Below are positions 43,080 through 52,696 of a DNA stretch of 64,000 nt, one piece after another. Within the stretch, counting starts at the first letter, position 1, and every line of letters begins with the position of its first letter. Both the position numbers and the translations under genes were made by a program. Source of the stretch: JBLRWS01 sp047921075 (GTDB lineage Bacteria; Bacteroidota; Rhodothermia; Balneolales; Balneolaceae); the NCBI GenBank assembly GCA_047921075.1, contig JBLRWS010000002.1:1-64000 (forward strand), given 5' to 3'. The notes beneath the pieces were generated by a model that was given only the letters and a program-made list of their open reading frames with translations, was not told the DNA's origin and made no database searches.

Positions 43080-44108
43080 ATGATTAAAAACAGACAGAAA
43101 TTTACAGTGCCATTTACTTTAAAAGACTTCGACTACCATCTACCCGAAGAACTGATTGCCCAGCAGCCGGCCACCCCGCGCGACCACTCACGCCTGCTGG
43201 TGTATCGCCGAAGTGACGGCACCATTATTGACGATTATTTCTATAACATCGGCAACCACTTACCGCCTGGAACCTCCCTCGTGGTCAATAACAGTAAAGT
43301 AGAGAAGTGCCGCCTGCTGTTTAATAGCGGAAAGATTGAAATTTTTGTCACCAAAGCGGTGAACGACAAAACCGTGGAGGCGATGGTGCGCCCCGGTAAA
43401 AAATTTAAGCCGGGAAAAACCGCAGAGCTGCCCGGCGGTATTTCAGCCAAAACGGTGGCGGTTGCCGACGATGGAATCCGGACGATTGAGCTGTCGCATT
43501 CGCTGGATGACCCGGCGCTGGAGCCGTATAAGCATACTCCCTTTCCGCCGTACATCGAAAGGGACGAGTCGCTCGCGGATCGGTATCAAACCGTGTTTGC
43601 CAAAGATGAGGGAAGCAAGGCGGCACCAACCGCAGGCCTTCACTTTACCCCGCAGCTACTTGAAAAACTGCAAAAGCAGGGGGTTGAGAAGAAAGAGGTA
43701 ACGCTGCATGTGGGGCTGGGTACGTTCGCGCCGGTTAAGACTGAAAAAATCGAGGAGCATGTGATGCACAGTGAGTGGTATCGCGTGTCGGAAAAGCAGG
43801 CTGAGGCGCTGAACCGGTCAAAAAGCATTACGGCAGTTGGAACCACGAGCGTACGGGTGCTGGAGTCGCTGCCGAAAAGAGACGGGAAATTTATTGCGGG
43901 CTCCGGTGAAACCGATATTTTTATCACGCCGGGTTATGAATTTAACTCCGTGGATCATCTGATCACCAACTTTCATCTGCCCAAAAGCACTCTTCTTATG
44001 CTGGTAGCCGCGTTTATCGGGTTTGATGAAACGCATCGCCTCTATGCACATGCCATTAAAGAACGCTACCGTTTCTACTCATTTGGGGATGCGATGCTGC
44101 TGTTGTAG
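43080..44108 (+). CDS. queA: S-adenosylmethionine:tRNA ribosyltransferase-isomerase QueA
   Basis: 342 residues, standard length. It opens with FDYHLPEELIAQQPATPRDHSRLL and has TAGLHFTPQLLEKL, the HVGLGTFAPVK segment and the end NFHLPKSTLLMLVAAF. It transfers and isomerises the ribosyl of SAM to preQ1-tRNA, giving epoxyqueuosine at the wobble base of Tyr, His, Asn and Asp tRNAs. The 285 bp before it contain no recognisable feature. It stands at the end of the plus run and converges on the lipoprotein gene. Confidence 0.95.
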   Translation: MIKNRQKFTVPFTLKDFDYHLPEELIAQQPATPRDHSRLLVYRRSDGTIIDDYFYNIGNHLPPGTSLVVNNSKVEKCRLLFNSGKIEIFVTKAVNDKTVEAMVRPGKKFKPGKTAELPGGISAKTVAVADDGIRTIELSHSLDDPALEPYKHTPFPPYIERDESLADRYQTVFAKDEGSKAAPTAGLHFTPQLLEKLQKQGVEKKEVTLHVGLGTFAPVKTEKIEEHVMHSEWYRVSEKQAEALNRSKSITAVGTTSVRVLESLPKRDGKFIAGSGETDIFITPGYEFNSVDHLITNFHLPKSTLLMLVAAFIGFDETHRLYAHAIKERYRFYSFGDAMLLL

Positions 44109-44118
44109 CGATGGGCCG

Positions 44119-45180
44119 TCAAATTGGAAATGGTGCGCGATAGATATCGCCGCCGGCTACATGTAGCATATAAACGGCTTTTTGGGGTAAGGAGACCCAA
44201 AATCGGTTCGGTTTTGTTTCGTTTTGAAGAGTTGGAAAGGTAACCGTCTTGAACAGCTTGCCATCGTTAGAAACATGGGCGATGGTAACCGGATGCGCCT
44301 CGGTTGTATTCATCAATACGGCGATTCCGGCTTCTGTTGCCTGAATTTCGTGTGCAAAATGTAGCATTAACAGATTTGGCCGCCCCATGTCGGCAAGGGT
44401 TTTATTGTTTTCTACAAACTGCTCAAAAACACCCTCTGTAGCCGGTAGGCGTAACGATTTTTCCCAAATGAGCTGTCCGGAATGGGAATATTTTTGAAGT
44501 TGTGCGGTGGCTTGCTGAAAGAGAAATATACCGGACCTGTTGGCAGATAAAAGAACCTGGTTTTGGAGAAAGGCGGGAACTCTTCCGGCAGCAGCGTCGC
44601 TTTGCGCTTGTTGAATATCTATTGAGCCGTCAGTGTCGGCAAAAGCCCGCCCAAATGAAAAGGTGCTCTCAACATCACGCAGATCAGTAAAGGTCAGCAG
44701 GGAGTCGGAGCTTGCAGGTAAAATAAGTTTGTGAGGGGATAATGCGGCGAGCGAAAGCGTAAGCGAACCAGCGTCAATAGAATAATCAGCAATGTGAGTC
44801 CCATCAGTGTGAAGGTGAATAACTTTACCTCCGGGCCGGTCGTACAGAACCAACGTGTCTTGAAACGCCCAGTGCCCTGCAATAAATCGAAACTCGCCGG
44901 GGCCCTCACCCTCTCTTCCAAACTCTTGCATGGGTTCTCCCCCCGGTCCCAACCGCACAATTTGATTTAATCCATTGTCGTATAGATAGAGCGATTCATC
45001 TGTCTCGAACAGTGAAAACGGCCTTGCCATCCAATCATCTTCAGCCGCCGAGAGTAAAACCGAAACGTCATCAATCTCCACAGCTTCTATTTCCGGCTGA
45101 TTAGCATCAGGACTGTGGCTGCACGATAAGAAAAAGAGTAGATAAAGAGAGAAAACAGAAACAGCGGTAAAGAAGCGCAT
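44119..45180 (-). CDS. 6-bladed beta-propeller lipoprotein
   Basis: 353 residues. A lipoprotein signal ends in LFFLSCSHSP (Cys20). The rest has repeated blade-like pieces: ARPFSLFETDESLYLYDNGLNQIVRLGPGG, EFGREGEGPGEFRF, GGKVIHLHTDG. The EFGREGEGPGEF turn is a strong mark of the Bacteroidota 6-bladed propeller lipoproteins (NHL/BF3164-like). It probably sits in the outer membrane and may bind a carbohydrate or peptide; no partner gene is visible. It is convergent with queA (10 bp). Confidence 0.82.
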   Translation of the reverse strand: MRFFTAVSVFSLYLLFFLSCSHSPDANQPEIEAVEIDDVSVLLSAAEDDWMARPFSLFETDESLYLYDNGLNQIVRLGPGGEPMQEFGREGEGPGEFRFIAGHWAFQDTLVLYDRPGGKVIHLHTDGTHIADYSIDAGSLTLSLAALSPHKLILPASSDSLLTFTDLRDVESTFSFGRAFADTDGSIDIQQAQSDAAAGRVPAFLQNQVLLSANRSGIFLFQQATAQLQKYSHSGQLIWEKSLRLPATEGVFEQFVENNKTLADMGRPNLLMLHFAHEIQATEAGIAVLMNTTEAHPVTIAHVSNDGKLFKTVTFPTLQNETKPNRFWVSLPQKAVYMLHVAGGDIYRAPFPI

Positions 45181-45266
45181 ACATCAGGGTTTTTAAGGAG
45201 ATTTATCAAAAACTAAATAATTAGTACTCCCAAATCAAATACTACTCCATCAAAGATAAACCCGCT

Positions 45267-45482
45267 CTACTCTGGGGAATCTTCCTGTCGCTGCTCGTTA
45301 TAGGCGAGGGTAATTTTTTGATTCATATGGCGCTTGTAGTTCTCGTATTCGTAGCGCCGTACGGTAAACTCGGAATGGTAGGTACCGTCGTTGCAGTCTA
45401 CATGCAGTTTGTTAGGCTGGTCGGTTTCGGTGATCACAACCCGAATGGTTCCTAATTGATACGATTCGATCTCTTTTGCCAT
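45267..45482 (-). CDS. Small uncharacterised protein
   Basis: 71 residues (MAKEIESYQLGTIRVVITET) with alternating beta strands, TVRRYEYENYKRHMNQKITLAY and an acidic end. No export signal and no known motif. It lies alone between two lipoprotein genes, divergent from the one at 45567. Real coding is suggested by a good start, a soluble fold-like pattern and the absence of any competing gene; I do not recognise the family. Confidence 0.6.
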   Translation of the reverse strand: MAKEIESYQLGTIRVVITETDQPNKLHVDCNDGTYHSEFTVRRYEYENYKRHMNQKITLAYNEQRQEDSPE

Positions 45483-45566
45483 AGCTATCCAGAATTTTTA
45501 AGAGATTGAATTTAACCCTTTCTTTGATCATCTTCATTCAACTTTAAAACGAATAAATTGGATACT

Positions 45567-46139
45567 ATGCTACATAAATGTTGGATTCTATTAGTTGGGG
45601 TACTGCTGTTTGCCGCGTGTGCAGAGCCGGACGAAACCGGAATGGTAACCGATAGCGATCAAACCGAGGCTTTTTTCACGAACATCAGCGAGTTGTGCGG
45701 TGCCTGGTTTTCCGGGCAGGCCACCTTTCCCGACGATCCCGAACATACGCTGGTCGCCACCGGCCTTCGCGTACACGTTACCGAATGCGGCGATGAGCGC
45801 ATCGACCTGAACCTGTACCGCGATGGTGGAGATACGTGGCACGCCACCTGGATCCTTGAAATGAAAGACAACGGGCTGCATCTCTATCACGATCATATTG
45901 GCGAAAAGGAGTATCCCGAGGGAGAAGAGCCGCTAACGGGATACGGCGGATATGCCGATGTACGGGGTACCTCAACCGTGCAGTACTTTCCGGCCGACGA
46001 CCACACCGCTGAAATTTTACCCGAAGCGGCGACCAATGTGTGGATGATGCAGCTTGATCTGGAATCGGGCGCGTTTGTCTACTATTTGGAGCGCAATGAT
46101 GAACCGCGATTCAGGGCAGAAGTCTACCTGGAGTCCTGA
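45567..46139 (+). CDS. Putative lipoprotein, function unknown
   Basis: 190 residues from the ATG at 45567 (a TTG 9 bp upstream is less likely). The signal LLVGVLLFAACAEP carries the lipobox FAAC, so the mature protein starts at Cys18. The rest is beta-rich, with paired strands such as HVTECGDERIDLNLYRDGG and DNGLHLYHDHIGEKEY. No catalytic motif is evident. It lies 22 bp before the channel gene and may be co-transcribed with it. Confidence 0.75.
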   Translation: MLHKCWILLVGVLLFAACAEPDETGMVTDSDQTEAFFTNISELCGAWFSGQATFPDDPEHTLVATGLRVHVTECGDERIDLNLYRDGGDTWHATWILEMKDNGLHLYHDHIGEKEYPEGEEPLTGYGGYADVRGTSTVQYFPADDHTAEILPEAATNVWMMQLDLESGAFVYYLERNDEPRFRAEVYLES

Positions 46140-46161
46140 ACCCATAATAATGGCCTGACGT

Positions 46162-48138
46162 TTGAGTAATAACCGATTTCGACTGACCAACCCATTCCGC
46201 TACTATCTGGAGCGGCAATTTGTAAAAGGAGCGCACTATCAGCTTCTGGGTGTTGCGGCATTAATCGGGCTCATTTCCATCATTGGCGGCTTACTGGTAA
46301 GCGGGCTGCAGGAAGATTTTGAGACCTACTCTGAAACGGTTTGGTGGGCATTTCTGCGATTGACAGACCCCGGGTATTTAGGTGATGATGAAGGTACATG
46401 GAAGCGGGTTGTCTCCACCTTTTTGACAATTTCGGGTTATGTGGTTTTTCTGGGTGCGCTGGTTGCCATTATGACGCAGTGGCTGCAAAGCAAAATGCAG
46501 CAGCTGACGGACGGATACACCCCGATTGCGGCTAAACATCATGTCGTAATTTTGGGCGATACAACACGAACGGAGCCCATTGCAGAAGAGCTGCTTCAGG
46601 GAGGCGGGCGTTTAAAACGGTTTCTTAAAAAATTTGGAAAGAAACAGCTAAAGCTGGTCATTCTTGTAGAGCGCAGTGCAGCCGAACTGCTGCAAAAGCT
46701 GAAAGCCAATCAACAGATCGGGCATGCTGCAGAGGATGTGATTTTACGTTCAGGGTCGCCTTTAGAGTCTGAGAGCCTCATGAGGGTAGACTGCTACCAT
46801 GCGGCAGCGGTGATTATTCCGAGCCAAACCGTAGCGCAAAAAACGCTGGTTTCGGCAGATGTTGAGACGATCAAAACCCTGCTTTCTCTGAATAGCTATA
46901 GCCGGATGCCGGGTAAGGGACAATTGCCGTACGTGGTGGCCGAAATCAACGACGACCGCCGAAGAAGTGCCGCGCTGAACGCGTACAATGGCGATCTGGA
47001 AGTTATTTCCAGTGATGCGTTTATCTGTCGGTTGATTGCTCAAAATGTTCGCCACAGAGGATTGTCTGAGGTATACGAAGAGCTGCTCACAAAAGGAAAG
47101 AACAACGATTTGTATGTGCGTGAGCACGGCTCGATGGCCGGGAAAACCATCGCCGAAGCCGAACGATATTTTAGGCACTGCCTGGTTCTCGGGCTCATAC
47201 GCCCGACCGATGAGGGATTTATGCCAATGTTAAATCTGCCCGGCTCTACTCCGATTGAAAAGGGGGATCGGTTGGTATTTTTGGCACGTATGTTCGAAGA
47301 TACGGAACCCGCTTCGCAGCCCGTACACGAAAAAATTTCAGTTGAAGACAAAGGGGTAGCTGTGGCCCGAACCTCACCCAGCGGAAAGGAGATTAAGAAA
47401 AGAGTACTTATTCTGGGCTGGAATCACAAACTGCCGGCGCTGTTGAAAGAATTCTCATCCTATCAAAACGAGGAGTTCACCTTTACGGTCGTCTCCATAT
47501 TACCACCGGAGCATAGAGAGAAGTTAATTCAGCAGCTATTTCAGGACATGCCGCCACCGCCATGCACTCATATAGAAGCGGATTATATGAATGAAGTAGA
47601 ACTGGTGAAGGTACAGCCCGAAACGTTTGACCATGTTATTTTTTCGAGCAGTGATTTATTGTCGGAAGGAGAAGAGGCCGATGCCCGGTCGATTGTAGGG
47701 AATATTTTACTTCATGAAATGCTTCAAAACAGAGAAAAAAAACCGGGAGTGTTACTGGAGCTTGCCGAAGAATCGAGTGTTGGGCTGATTCAACAAGATG
47801 ACGTTGATATGCTTGTGAGCACGGCCATCATCAGTCACGTACTTGCTCAGGTAGCGTTACGCAGAGAGGTACATGCCATATATACCGAGTTGTTTTCAGC
47901 CGGTGGGGCAGAGATCATCTTTGGCCTGCCCGAAAACTACGGTATTGAGAATGGAACATACAGTTTTCAGGAGTTGGCCGTGCGAACCGCACGCGAGGGA
48001 GATAAACTCATGGGCACATTCAGATATGATCGCGACTCATCACACAAAAGAGGTCATGTGAAGATGAATCCGCCTCGCAATGCCAGTATTGTCATTGACG
48101 CGCAAACCAAGCTGGTTGTACTAACCACATACGGATAA
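46162..48138 (+). CDS. CASTOR/POLLUX-like ion channel with RCK-type cytoplasmic domains
   Basis: 658 residues with a TTG start. Two membrane helices (about 26-49 and 90-110) flank a pore-like segment WWAFLRLTDPGYLGDDEGTW. This lacks the K+ filter TVGYG and resembles the GN-containing filter of plant CASTOR and POLLUX. Two Rossmann/RCK-like units follow: KHHVVILGDT (about residue 130) and KKRVLILGWNHKLPALLKEF (about 412). It is likely a gated cation channel of the inner membrane. The ligand and ion are unknown; in plants the relatives conduct K+ or Ca2+ at the nucleus. Confidence 0.82.
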   Translation: MSNNRFRLTNPFRYYLERQFVKGAHYQLLGVAALIGLISIIGGLLVSGLQEDFETYSETVWWAFLRLTDPGYLGDDEGTWKRVVSTFLTISGYVVFLGALVAIMTQWLQSKMQQLTDGYTPIAAKHHVVILGDTTRTEPIAEELLQGGGRLKRFLKKFGKKQLKLVILVERSAAELLQKLKANQQIGHAAEDVILRSGSPLESESLMRVDCYHAAAVIIPSQTVAQKTLVSADVETIKTLLSLNSYSRMPGKGQLPYVVAEINDDRRRSAALNAYNGDLEVISSDAFICRLIAQNVRHRGLSEVYEELLTKGKNNDLYVREHGSMAGKTIAEAERYFRHCLVLGLIRPTDEGFMPMLNLPGSTPIEKGDRLVFLARMFEDTEPASQPVHEKISVEDKGVAVARTSPSGKEIKKRVLILGWNHKLPALLKEFSSYQNEEFTFTVVSILPPEHREKLIQQLFQDMPPPPCTHIEADYMNEVELVKVQPETFDHVIFSSSDLLSEGEEADARSIVGNILLHEMLQNREKKPGVLLELAEESSVGLIQQDDVDMLVSTAIISHVLAQVALRREVHAIYTELFSAGGAEIIFGLPENYGIENGTYSFQELAVRTAREGDKLMGTFRYDRDSSHKRGHVKMNPPRNASIVIDAQTKLVVLTTYG

Positions 48139-48384
48139 GCAATTTTCCCAAAAATAAACAAGCCGTTGCAGATCGAATGTAAAGGTGAATTTATTTGAAA
48201 ATCGATGGTAAAATTGGATTCTGTGTACGAATAGGTAAAATCATGGGTCGATTAGTTTGTCAAACAGTACGTTCCTGATGTCCGGTACGGATATGGAGTG
48301 GCTTGGTTAACAGAAGGTTATCGTTGTAGAAGGTGCAGGGTAATAAACCATAAATCCCGACGGCAAAAAACGGCATGACTAACT

Positions 48385-49359
48385 CTACTGCTCCCGCTGC
48401 TCAATCTGTAAAGTATCAGAGGATGCGGACGTTGCCTGTTGAAGTGTATCTTCACCAGCATAAGGCTCCGGCTCTTCTAATGAAAAAATCAGGCTGTCGA
48501 GTCTGCTGATCTGGAATTCTTCGTCGGCATCCCAGACACCGTCGGTTTCCCAGAGTGAATCGGGCTGAATTTCGATATGAGAGACTGACACAGGCAATGT
48601 CGGTAGTTCATCAGGTTCCGGCGTGGCGGGCTGATAGTACGCAATTCCGCTCAACTGCGTCATCTGTCGAAGAATCCATCCGCTTCGTTCTTCCGCATAG
48701 GGGGAGGGCGGATTAACCCGCATCCGTTTTGGGCTGGGCAGTACTGCGGCAAGCCGGGTTGACATTTCGGGGGTAACCGATGATGCGGGAACCCCGAAAA
48801 ATGTTTCTGAGGCTTTGCCGATGCCAAACACACCCGGGCCGAACTCCGCAATATTCAGGTAGACTTCGATGATGCGCTCTTTTGACCAGAAGAGCTCAAT
48901 CAATACGGTAAAACCCGCCTCAATTCCTTTTCGGACAAATGATTGTGATGAAGACAAAAACAGATTTTTTGCAACCTGCTGAGAGATCGTGCTGGCTCCA
49001 CGGACTCGTTCGCCCTGTTGGCGCTCATCCCAGGCTTCCTGGATTGATTCAAGGTCAAAACCCCGGTGCTGGTAAAAGAGCTGATCCTCTGACGCAATGA
49101 CCGCCCATTTCATATGCTCGGGAATCTCATCAGCGGGAACCCAATAGTCGGTTAAGCTGTATCGTTCCGCTTCCAGTTCACCCCAGTTTTCCTGGTACGT
49201 GAAGCTTGTAGCGGACGGATTGATCCAGCGCAGGGCAAAAACGGTAAGGATAATCAGCAGTAAGATCCCTGCTGCAGCAGAAAGCGCTGATATTAGGTAA
49301 ATGCGAGGCTGTTTATAATACGCCTTTTTTTGAGTCTGTAAATTGTTCTCAGATTCCAT
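48385..49359 (-). CDS. mtgA: Monofunctional biosynthetic peptidoglycan transglycosylase
   Basis: 324 residues. One membrane anchor (about 20-42) precedes a GT51 domain: catalytic Glu91 in AVIASEDQLFYQHRGFD, GASTISQQVAKNLFL, and the third motif WSKERIIEVYLNIAEFGPGVFGIGKASETFFG. It polymerises glycan strands from lipid II outside the inner membrane. The last 100 residues are acidic and Ser-rich, with no counterpart in E. coli MtgA. It is transcribed alone. Confidence 0.93.
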   Translation of the reverse strand: MESENNLQTQKKAYYKQPRIYLISALSAAAGILLLIILTVFALRWINPSATSFTYQENWGELEAERYSLTDYWVPADEIPEHMKWAVIASEDQLFYQHRGFDLESIQEAWDERQQGERVRGASTISQQVAKNLFLSSSQSFVRKGIEAGFTVLIELFWSKERIIEVYLNIAEFGPGVFGIGKASETFFGVPASSVTPEMSTRLAAVLPSPKRMRVNPPSPYAEERSGWILRQMTQLSGIAYYQPATPEPDELPTLPVSVSHIEIQPDSLWETDGVWDADEEFQISRLDSLIFSLEEPEPYAGEDTLQQATSASSDTLQIEQREQ

Positions 49360-49433
49360 ACTTCTACAACTCGCAAAAGATCAATCTGTTTCAAAAAAAT
49401 AGTCGTTTGATCGGTTGGAATAACCAGTGAGCA

Positions 49434-49475
49434 TAAAAATACCCGTCAGCCCGCAGATGTAGCGCGCAGACGGGT
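49434..49475 (-). terminator. Terminator of the S9 peptidase gene
   Basis: ACCCGTC (49441-49447) pairs with GACGGGT (49469-49475), with an inner GC-rich loop. The minus strand reads on into TATTTTTATG. It lies 40 bp past the stop. Confidence 0.75.
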
Positions 49476-49515
49476 AAAGATTAAATTTCCCTATTCCCTG
49501 AAGGGTAGTAACATT

Positions 49516-51588
49516 CTATTCACGTTCCGGAACCGGGGCATCCCAATGGGGAAGCTCAGCAGATGAATCGCCGGTCATCAGGTAGGTGTCGAACCACTGC
49601 AGCATACGATGGGTGTAATCGTATCGGGAGGCGGCACGTGTATTGCCATGTCCCTCGCCGGGATACCAAACCAGGCGGGCGGGAACCTCCGGCTTGCGCA
49701 CCTTGAGGTGGCGGTACAGTTCGAGTGATTGCGCCGGATGCACGCGGGTATCGTTTGCGCCGTGCATAATCAGGATGGGAGTTTGCGCACGATCTACCCA
49801 ATAAATAGGGCTCCGCTTCAGATAATCAAGCCATTTCTCATCCGATTCCCACATGCGTTCACGGGAGTGTACCAGATAGAGTTCGTCTGGAATATCGCTT
49901 GTGCCCCACTTGGAGAGATTGTTACTGATGCCTACGAACATGACGGCTGCCGCAAACCGATCACTGTAATAGGTGCTCATCCACGCAGATGCGTATCCTC
50001 CGTACGAACCGCCGGTAACGCCAATACGGTTCGCATCCGCAATGCCGCGATCAATCAGAGCGTCTACGCCGTCTACAATGTCATCAAACTCTTTGCCTGC
50101 AAGATCGGCCTGGCTGCTATAGACAAACTCAGTGCCACGCCCAGTACTGCCGCGGTAATTCGGATAGAAAACAGCATATCCTTTGGCAGCCGCCATCTGT
50201 CCGGGCATGGAGTAGTTGGTAAGCCAGCCGTTGCTGTAGTGCGCCTCAGGTCCGCCATGTATCATGTTGATGAGCGGAACCGCGGTGCCCGCTTCGTATC
50301 CAACCGGATAGATGAGAATACCGTCGATCTCAAACTCGCCGTCACGCGTGGTGTAGGTGATCACTTCCTGCCGGCCGAGCTCCACATCGTCAAGCCAGGC
50401 ATTGTGATGGGTTTTGCGCTCAGGTTGGGCATTGCGCCGGTTTTGCAGCACAAACAGCTCGTTAGGGTGTTGAGGTGTGCTTGCCACAAAGGCGAGGGTG
50501 CCATTATCGGCCCGCGAAAAAGTACCGATAGCGTGGGTTGACGATCGGAACAGTGTCTGTTTTTGTGTGCCGTTTGGCCGGATGGAGCCCAAAACAGAGG
50601 CGGTGCTTTCACTGGCGCGGAAGTGGATTTGATTGGGGCCTGTCCAGGCGATGTGCTCATACTTGCCTTCGTACCCCAAGTCGATTTTTTCGGGAGTGCC
50701 GCCGGAAGCGGATACAATCAGAATTCGCCCGTCAATCGGGTCATGGATATTCCGGCCGGCGCGCAGTGCGAGGCGATCACCCTGCGGGCTCCATACAATT
50801 TGCCCCAACTTGCCTTCATTGTTCACCTCGGCAGCCACTTGCCGGGTGCGGTAATCAACGATCACTACTTGTTGAGCCATAAATGAATCGTCCACACCGG
50901 GAGACGGAGCTACGGAGAGTGCAATGCGGTCGCCGGATGGGCTCCACTCCATCATGTACACGGTGCCCTCTACTTCGATTCGGTGCGGGGTATGCCCATC
51001 GCGGGCAACATTGGTAATATATGCCGGCCGCTGCGGGAGGTTCTCTTCAAATACATCGGCTGTGTACGGCAGTGGGCTGGATGAAGTCTCGGGATTGTCG
51101 AACGAGGAGAAGACAATGTGGTTGCCGTCGGGGTGCCAGCTATAGGCAGAAATGGAACGCTCGAAGGCGAACAGTTTAACAGCTTCGCCACCACCCAGTG
51201 GCAACTCATAAAGCGCGCGTACGGCGTCGCCGGGCTGGCTGGTTACAAACGTCACGGAGCGATGGCCGGGCCGAAAGGCGACACCACTGATGCCACCCTG
51301 CGTGTAGTACGGGCGGGATTCATTTGTTTGAAGGTTAAGAATGTGTAGTTCGGTACGGTTCCCGGCATTCTCTTTATAGGGGTCGGCAGGTACCGATACG
51401 GTATACGCAGCAAACATCCCATCATCAGAAAGTTCTACACTTGTAACCGCCTCCATGGTAGCAATCTGATAGGGTGTGATGCCCTGAGCATTCAGGGAAG
51501 CTGCAGTGAAAACAAAAACTAAAAATGGCAGAATAGCCGTTCGTAACCGAACGGTGAGCATGGTCCTTTTTTCTGTAGTCCGTTTCAT
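49516..51588 (-). CDS. Exported S9-family prolyl oligopeptidase-type peptidase
   Basis: 690 residues from the ATG at 51588 (MKRTTEKRTM, then ILPFLVFVFTAASLNAQ), which gives a signal peptide; the frame extends 29 codons further upstream but that part is not signal-like. The N-terminal part is a beta-propeller with TolB-like blades; the C-terminal alpha/beta hydrolase carries Ser528 in GGSYGGYA, Asp613 in HGANDTR and His647 in GEGHGN. It would cleave peptides in the periplasm or outside. It is transcribed alone and divergent from the acid phosphatase gene. Confidence 0.92.
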   Translation of the reverse strand: MKRTTEKRTMLTVRLRTAILPFLVFVFTAASLNAQGITPYQIATMEAVTSVELSDDGMFAAYTVSVPADPYKENAGNRTELHILNLQTNESRPYYTQGGISGVAFRPGHRSVTFVTSQPGDAVRALYELPLGGGEAVKLFAFERSISAYSWHPDGNHIVFSSFDNPETSSSPLPYTADVFEENLPQRPAYITNVARDGHTPHRIEVEGTVYMMEWSPSGDRIALSVAPSPGVDDSFMAQQVVIVDYRTRQVAAEVNNEGKLGQIVWSPQGDRLALRAGRNIHDPIDGRILIVSASGGTPEKIDLGYEGKYEHIAWTGPNQIHFRASESTASVLGSIRPNGTQKQTLFRSSTHAIGTFSRADNGTLAFVASTPQHPNELFVLQNRRNAQPERKTHHNAWLDDVELGRQEVITYTTRDGEFEIDGILIYPVGYEAGTAVPLINMIHGGPEAHYSNGWLTNYSMPGQMAAAKGYAVFYPNYRGSTGRGTEFVYSSQADLAGKEFDDIVDGVDALIDRGIADANRIGVTGGSYGGYASAWMSTYYSDRFAAAVMFVGISNNLSKWGTSDIPDELYLVHSRERMWESDEKWLDYLKRSPIYWVDRAQTPILIMHGANDTRVHPAQSLELYRHLKVRKPEVPARLVWYPGEGHGNTRAASRYDYTHRMLQWFDTYLMTGDSSAELPHWDAPVPERE

Positions 51589-51779
51589 AAATGTACTGGT
51601 TTGGTTAACACATGGTTTAAACTGTATTCTGGAATGCGTACGGCTGCATATTGAAAAATAAGGAGTTTGTGGCATTAAACAGAATGAGCAAGGGATTTCA
51701 TTCGTGTCGATTTCATTCCTAAGAGCGGCATTTTTTTGGTACTTTTACCCCACACCTTAAAACAGATGATCTTTAAAAA

Positions 51780-52607
51780 ATGAATCGTACAAATATTGCT
51801 ACCGTTTTAATTATACTTTCTCTGGCTGTATCCGGCTGTGTGCAGCCCTCATCCGAAGACCGCTTTAACACACTCTACTCAACGCTGTGGATTCAGACGG
51901 CAGCCGAGTACGAAGCACTGTCACTGCAGGCGTACAACGCTGCCGAGCGAAAGCTGCCAGAAGCTATTGAGGACCGGAGCTGGACTGCTGCTGTGGAGCA
52001 GGGCGATGGATATGAAGACCTGCCGGCTGCTATTATTTTTGATTTGGACGAAACCGTGCTGGACAACTCTTTTTATGAGGCAAGGTTGATTCATGATGAC
52101 GAAAACTTTGACCCCGAAGCCTGGAATAATTGGGTACGCGAAGAGCGTGCTACTGCACTGGAGGGAGCCGTGAGATTTATCAACCGGGCAGCCGAGCTGG
52201 GTGTTGAGCTGTTTTATATTACCAACCGCGATGCCGAAGTGGTAGAGGAAACGGAAGCGAATCTTCGGGCACTGGGCATACCCGTTGCCGAGGGGTCGGT
52301 GATGGCCAACGGTGCCCAGCCAAACTGGACTTCGCTGAAAGTGCAGCGCCGCACCGAGGTGACTGAAAACCACCGGGTGATTATGATTTTTGGAGATGAC
52401 CTGAATGATTTTGCTCCCGCTCGTAACCTCTCTCTTGAAGACAGGCGCGCACTGGTACACGAACATGTTGATAAATGGTCGGTAAAGTGGTTTATGCTTC
52501 CCAATCCTAATTATGGTTCCTGGGAGCGCAATCTGTACACCGGTGACGAGCAAAACGAACTGGAACGGCAGCAACGGCGTCTGGACATGCTGCAAACTCT
52601 TCGGTAA
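51780..52607 (+). CDS. Lipoprotein acid phosphatase / 5'-nucleotidase (HAD class IIIB, e(P4)-like)
   Basis: 275 residues. A lipoprotein signal ends in LAVSGC (Cys20). The HAD motif I is IIFDLDETVLDN (Asp88, Asp90), motif II ITNRD, and the late acidic motif is FGDDLNDF. This matches class IIIB acid phosphatases, such as Haemophilus e(P4), which free nucleosides and phosphate from nucleotides at the outer membrane. It is followed 89 bp later by an alkaline phosphatase. The pair suggests phosphate or nucleoside scavenging. Confidence 0.92.
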   Translation: MNRTNIATVLIILSLAVSGCVQPSSEDRFNTLYSTLWIQTAAEYEALSLQAYNAAERKLPEAIEDRSWTAAVEQGDGYEDLPAAIIFDLDETVLDNSFYEARLIHDDENFDPEAWNNWVREERATALEGAVRFINRAAELGVELFYITNRDAEVVEETEANLRALGIPVAEGSVMANGAQPNWTSLKVQRRTEVTENHRVIMIFGDDLNDFAPARNLSLEDRRALVHEHVDKWSVKWFMLPNPNYGSWERNLYTGDEQNELERQQRRLDMLQTLR

Positions 52608-52696
52608 GAGCTAATACCCGGCTTAACAGTTTGTTAATTCGGGTTGTCATGCCCGTTGGGTATTTTTAGCTTTATTCTCAATCAAAATTGGTAGTT

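Noticed and set aside
48139..48384. Hidden gene or RNA in the gap before mtgA
   Set aside because: No open frame with a plausible product, no hairpin-T terminator and no tRNA-like pattern were seen.
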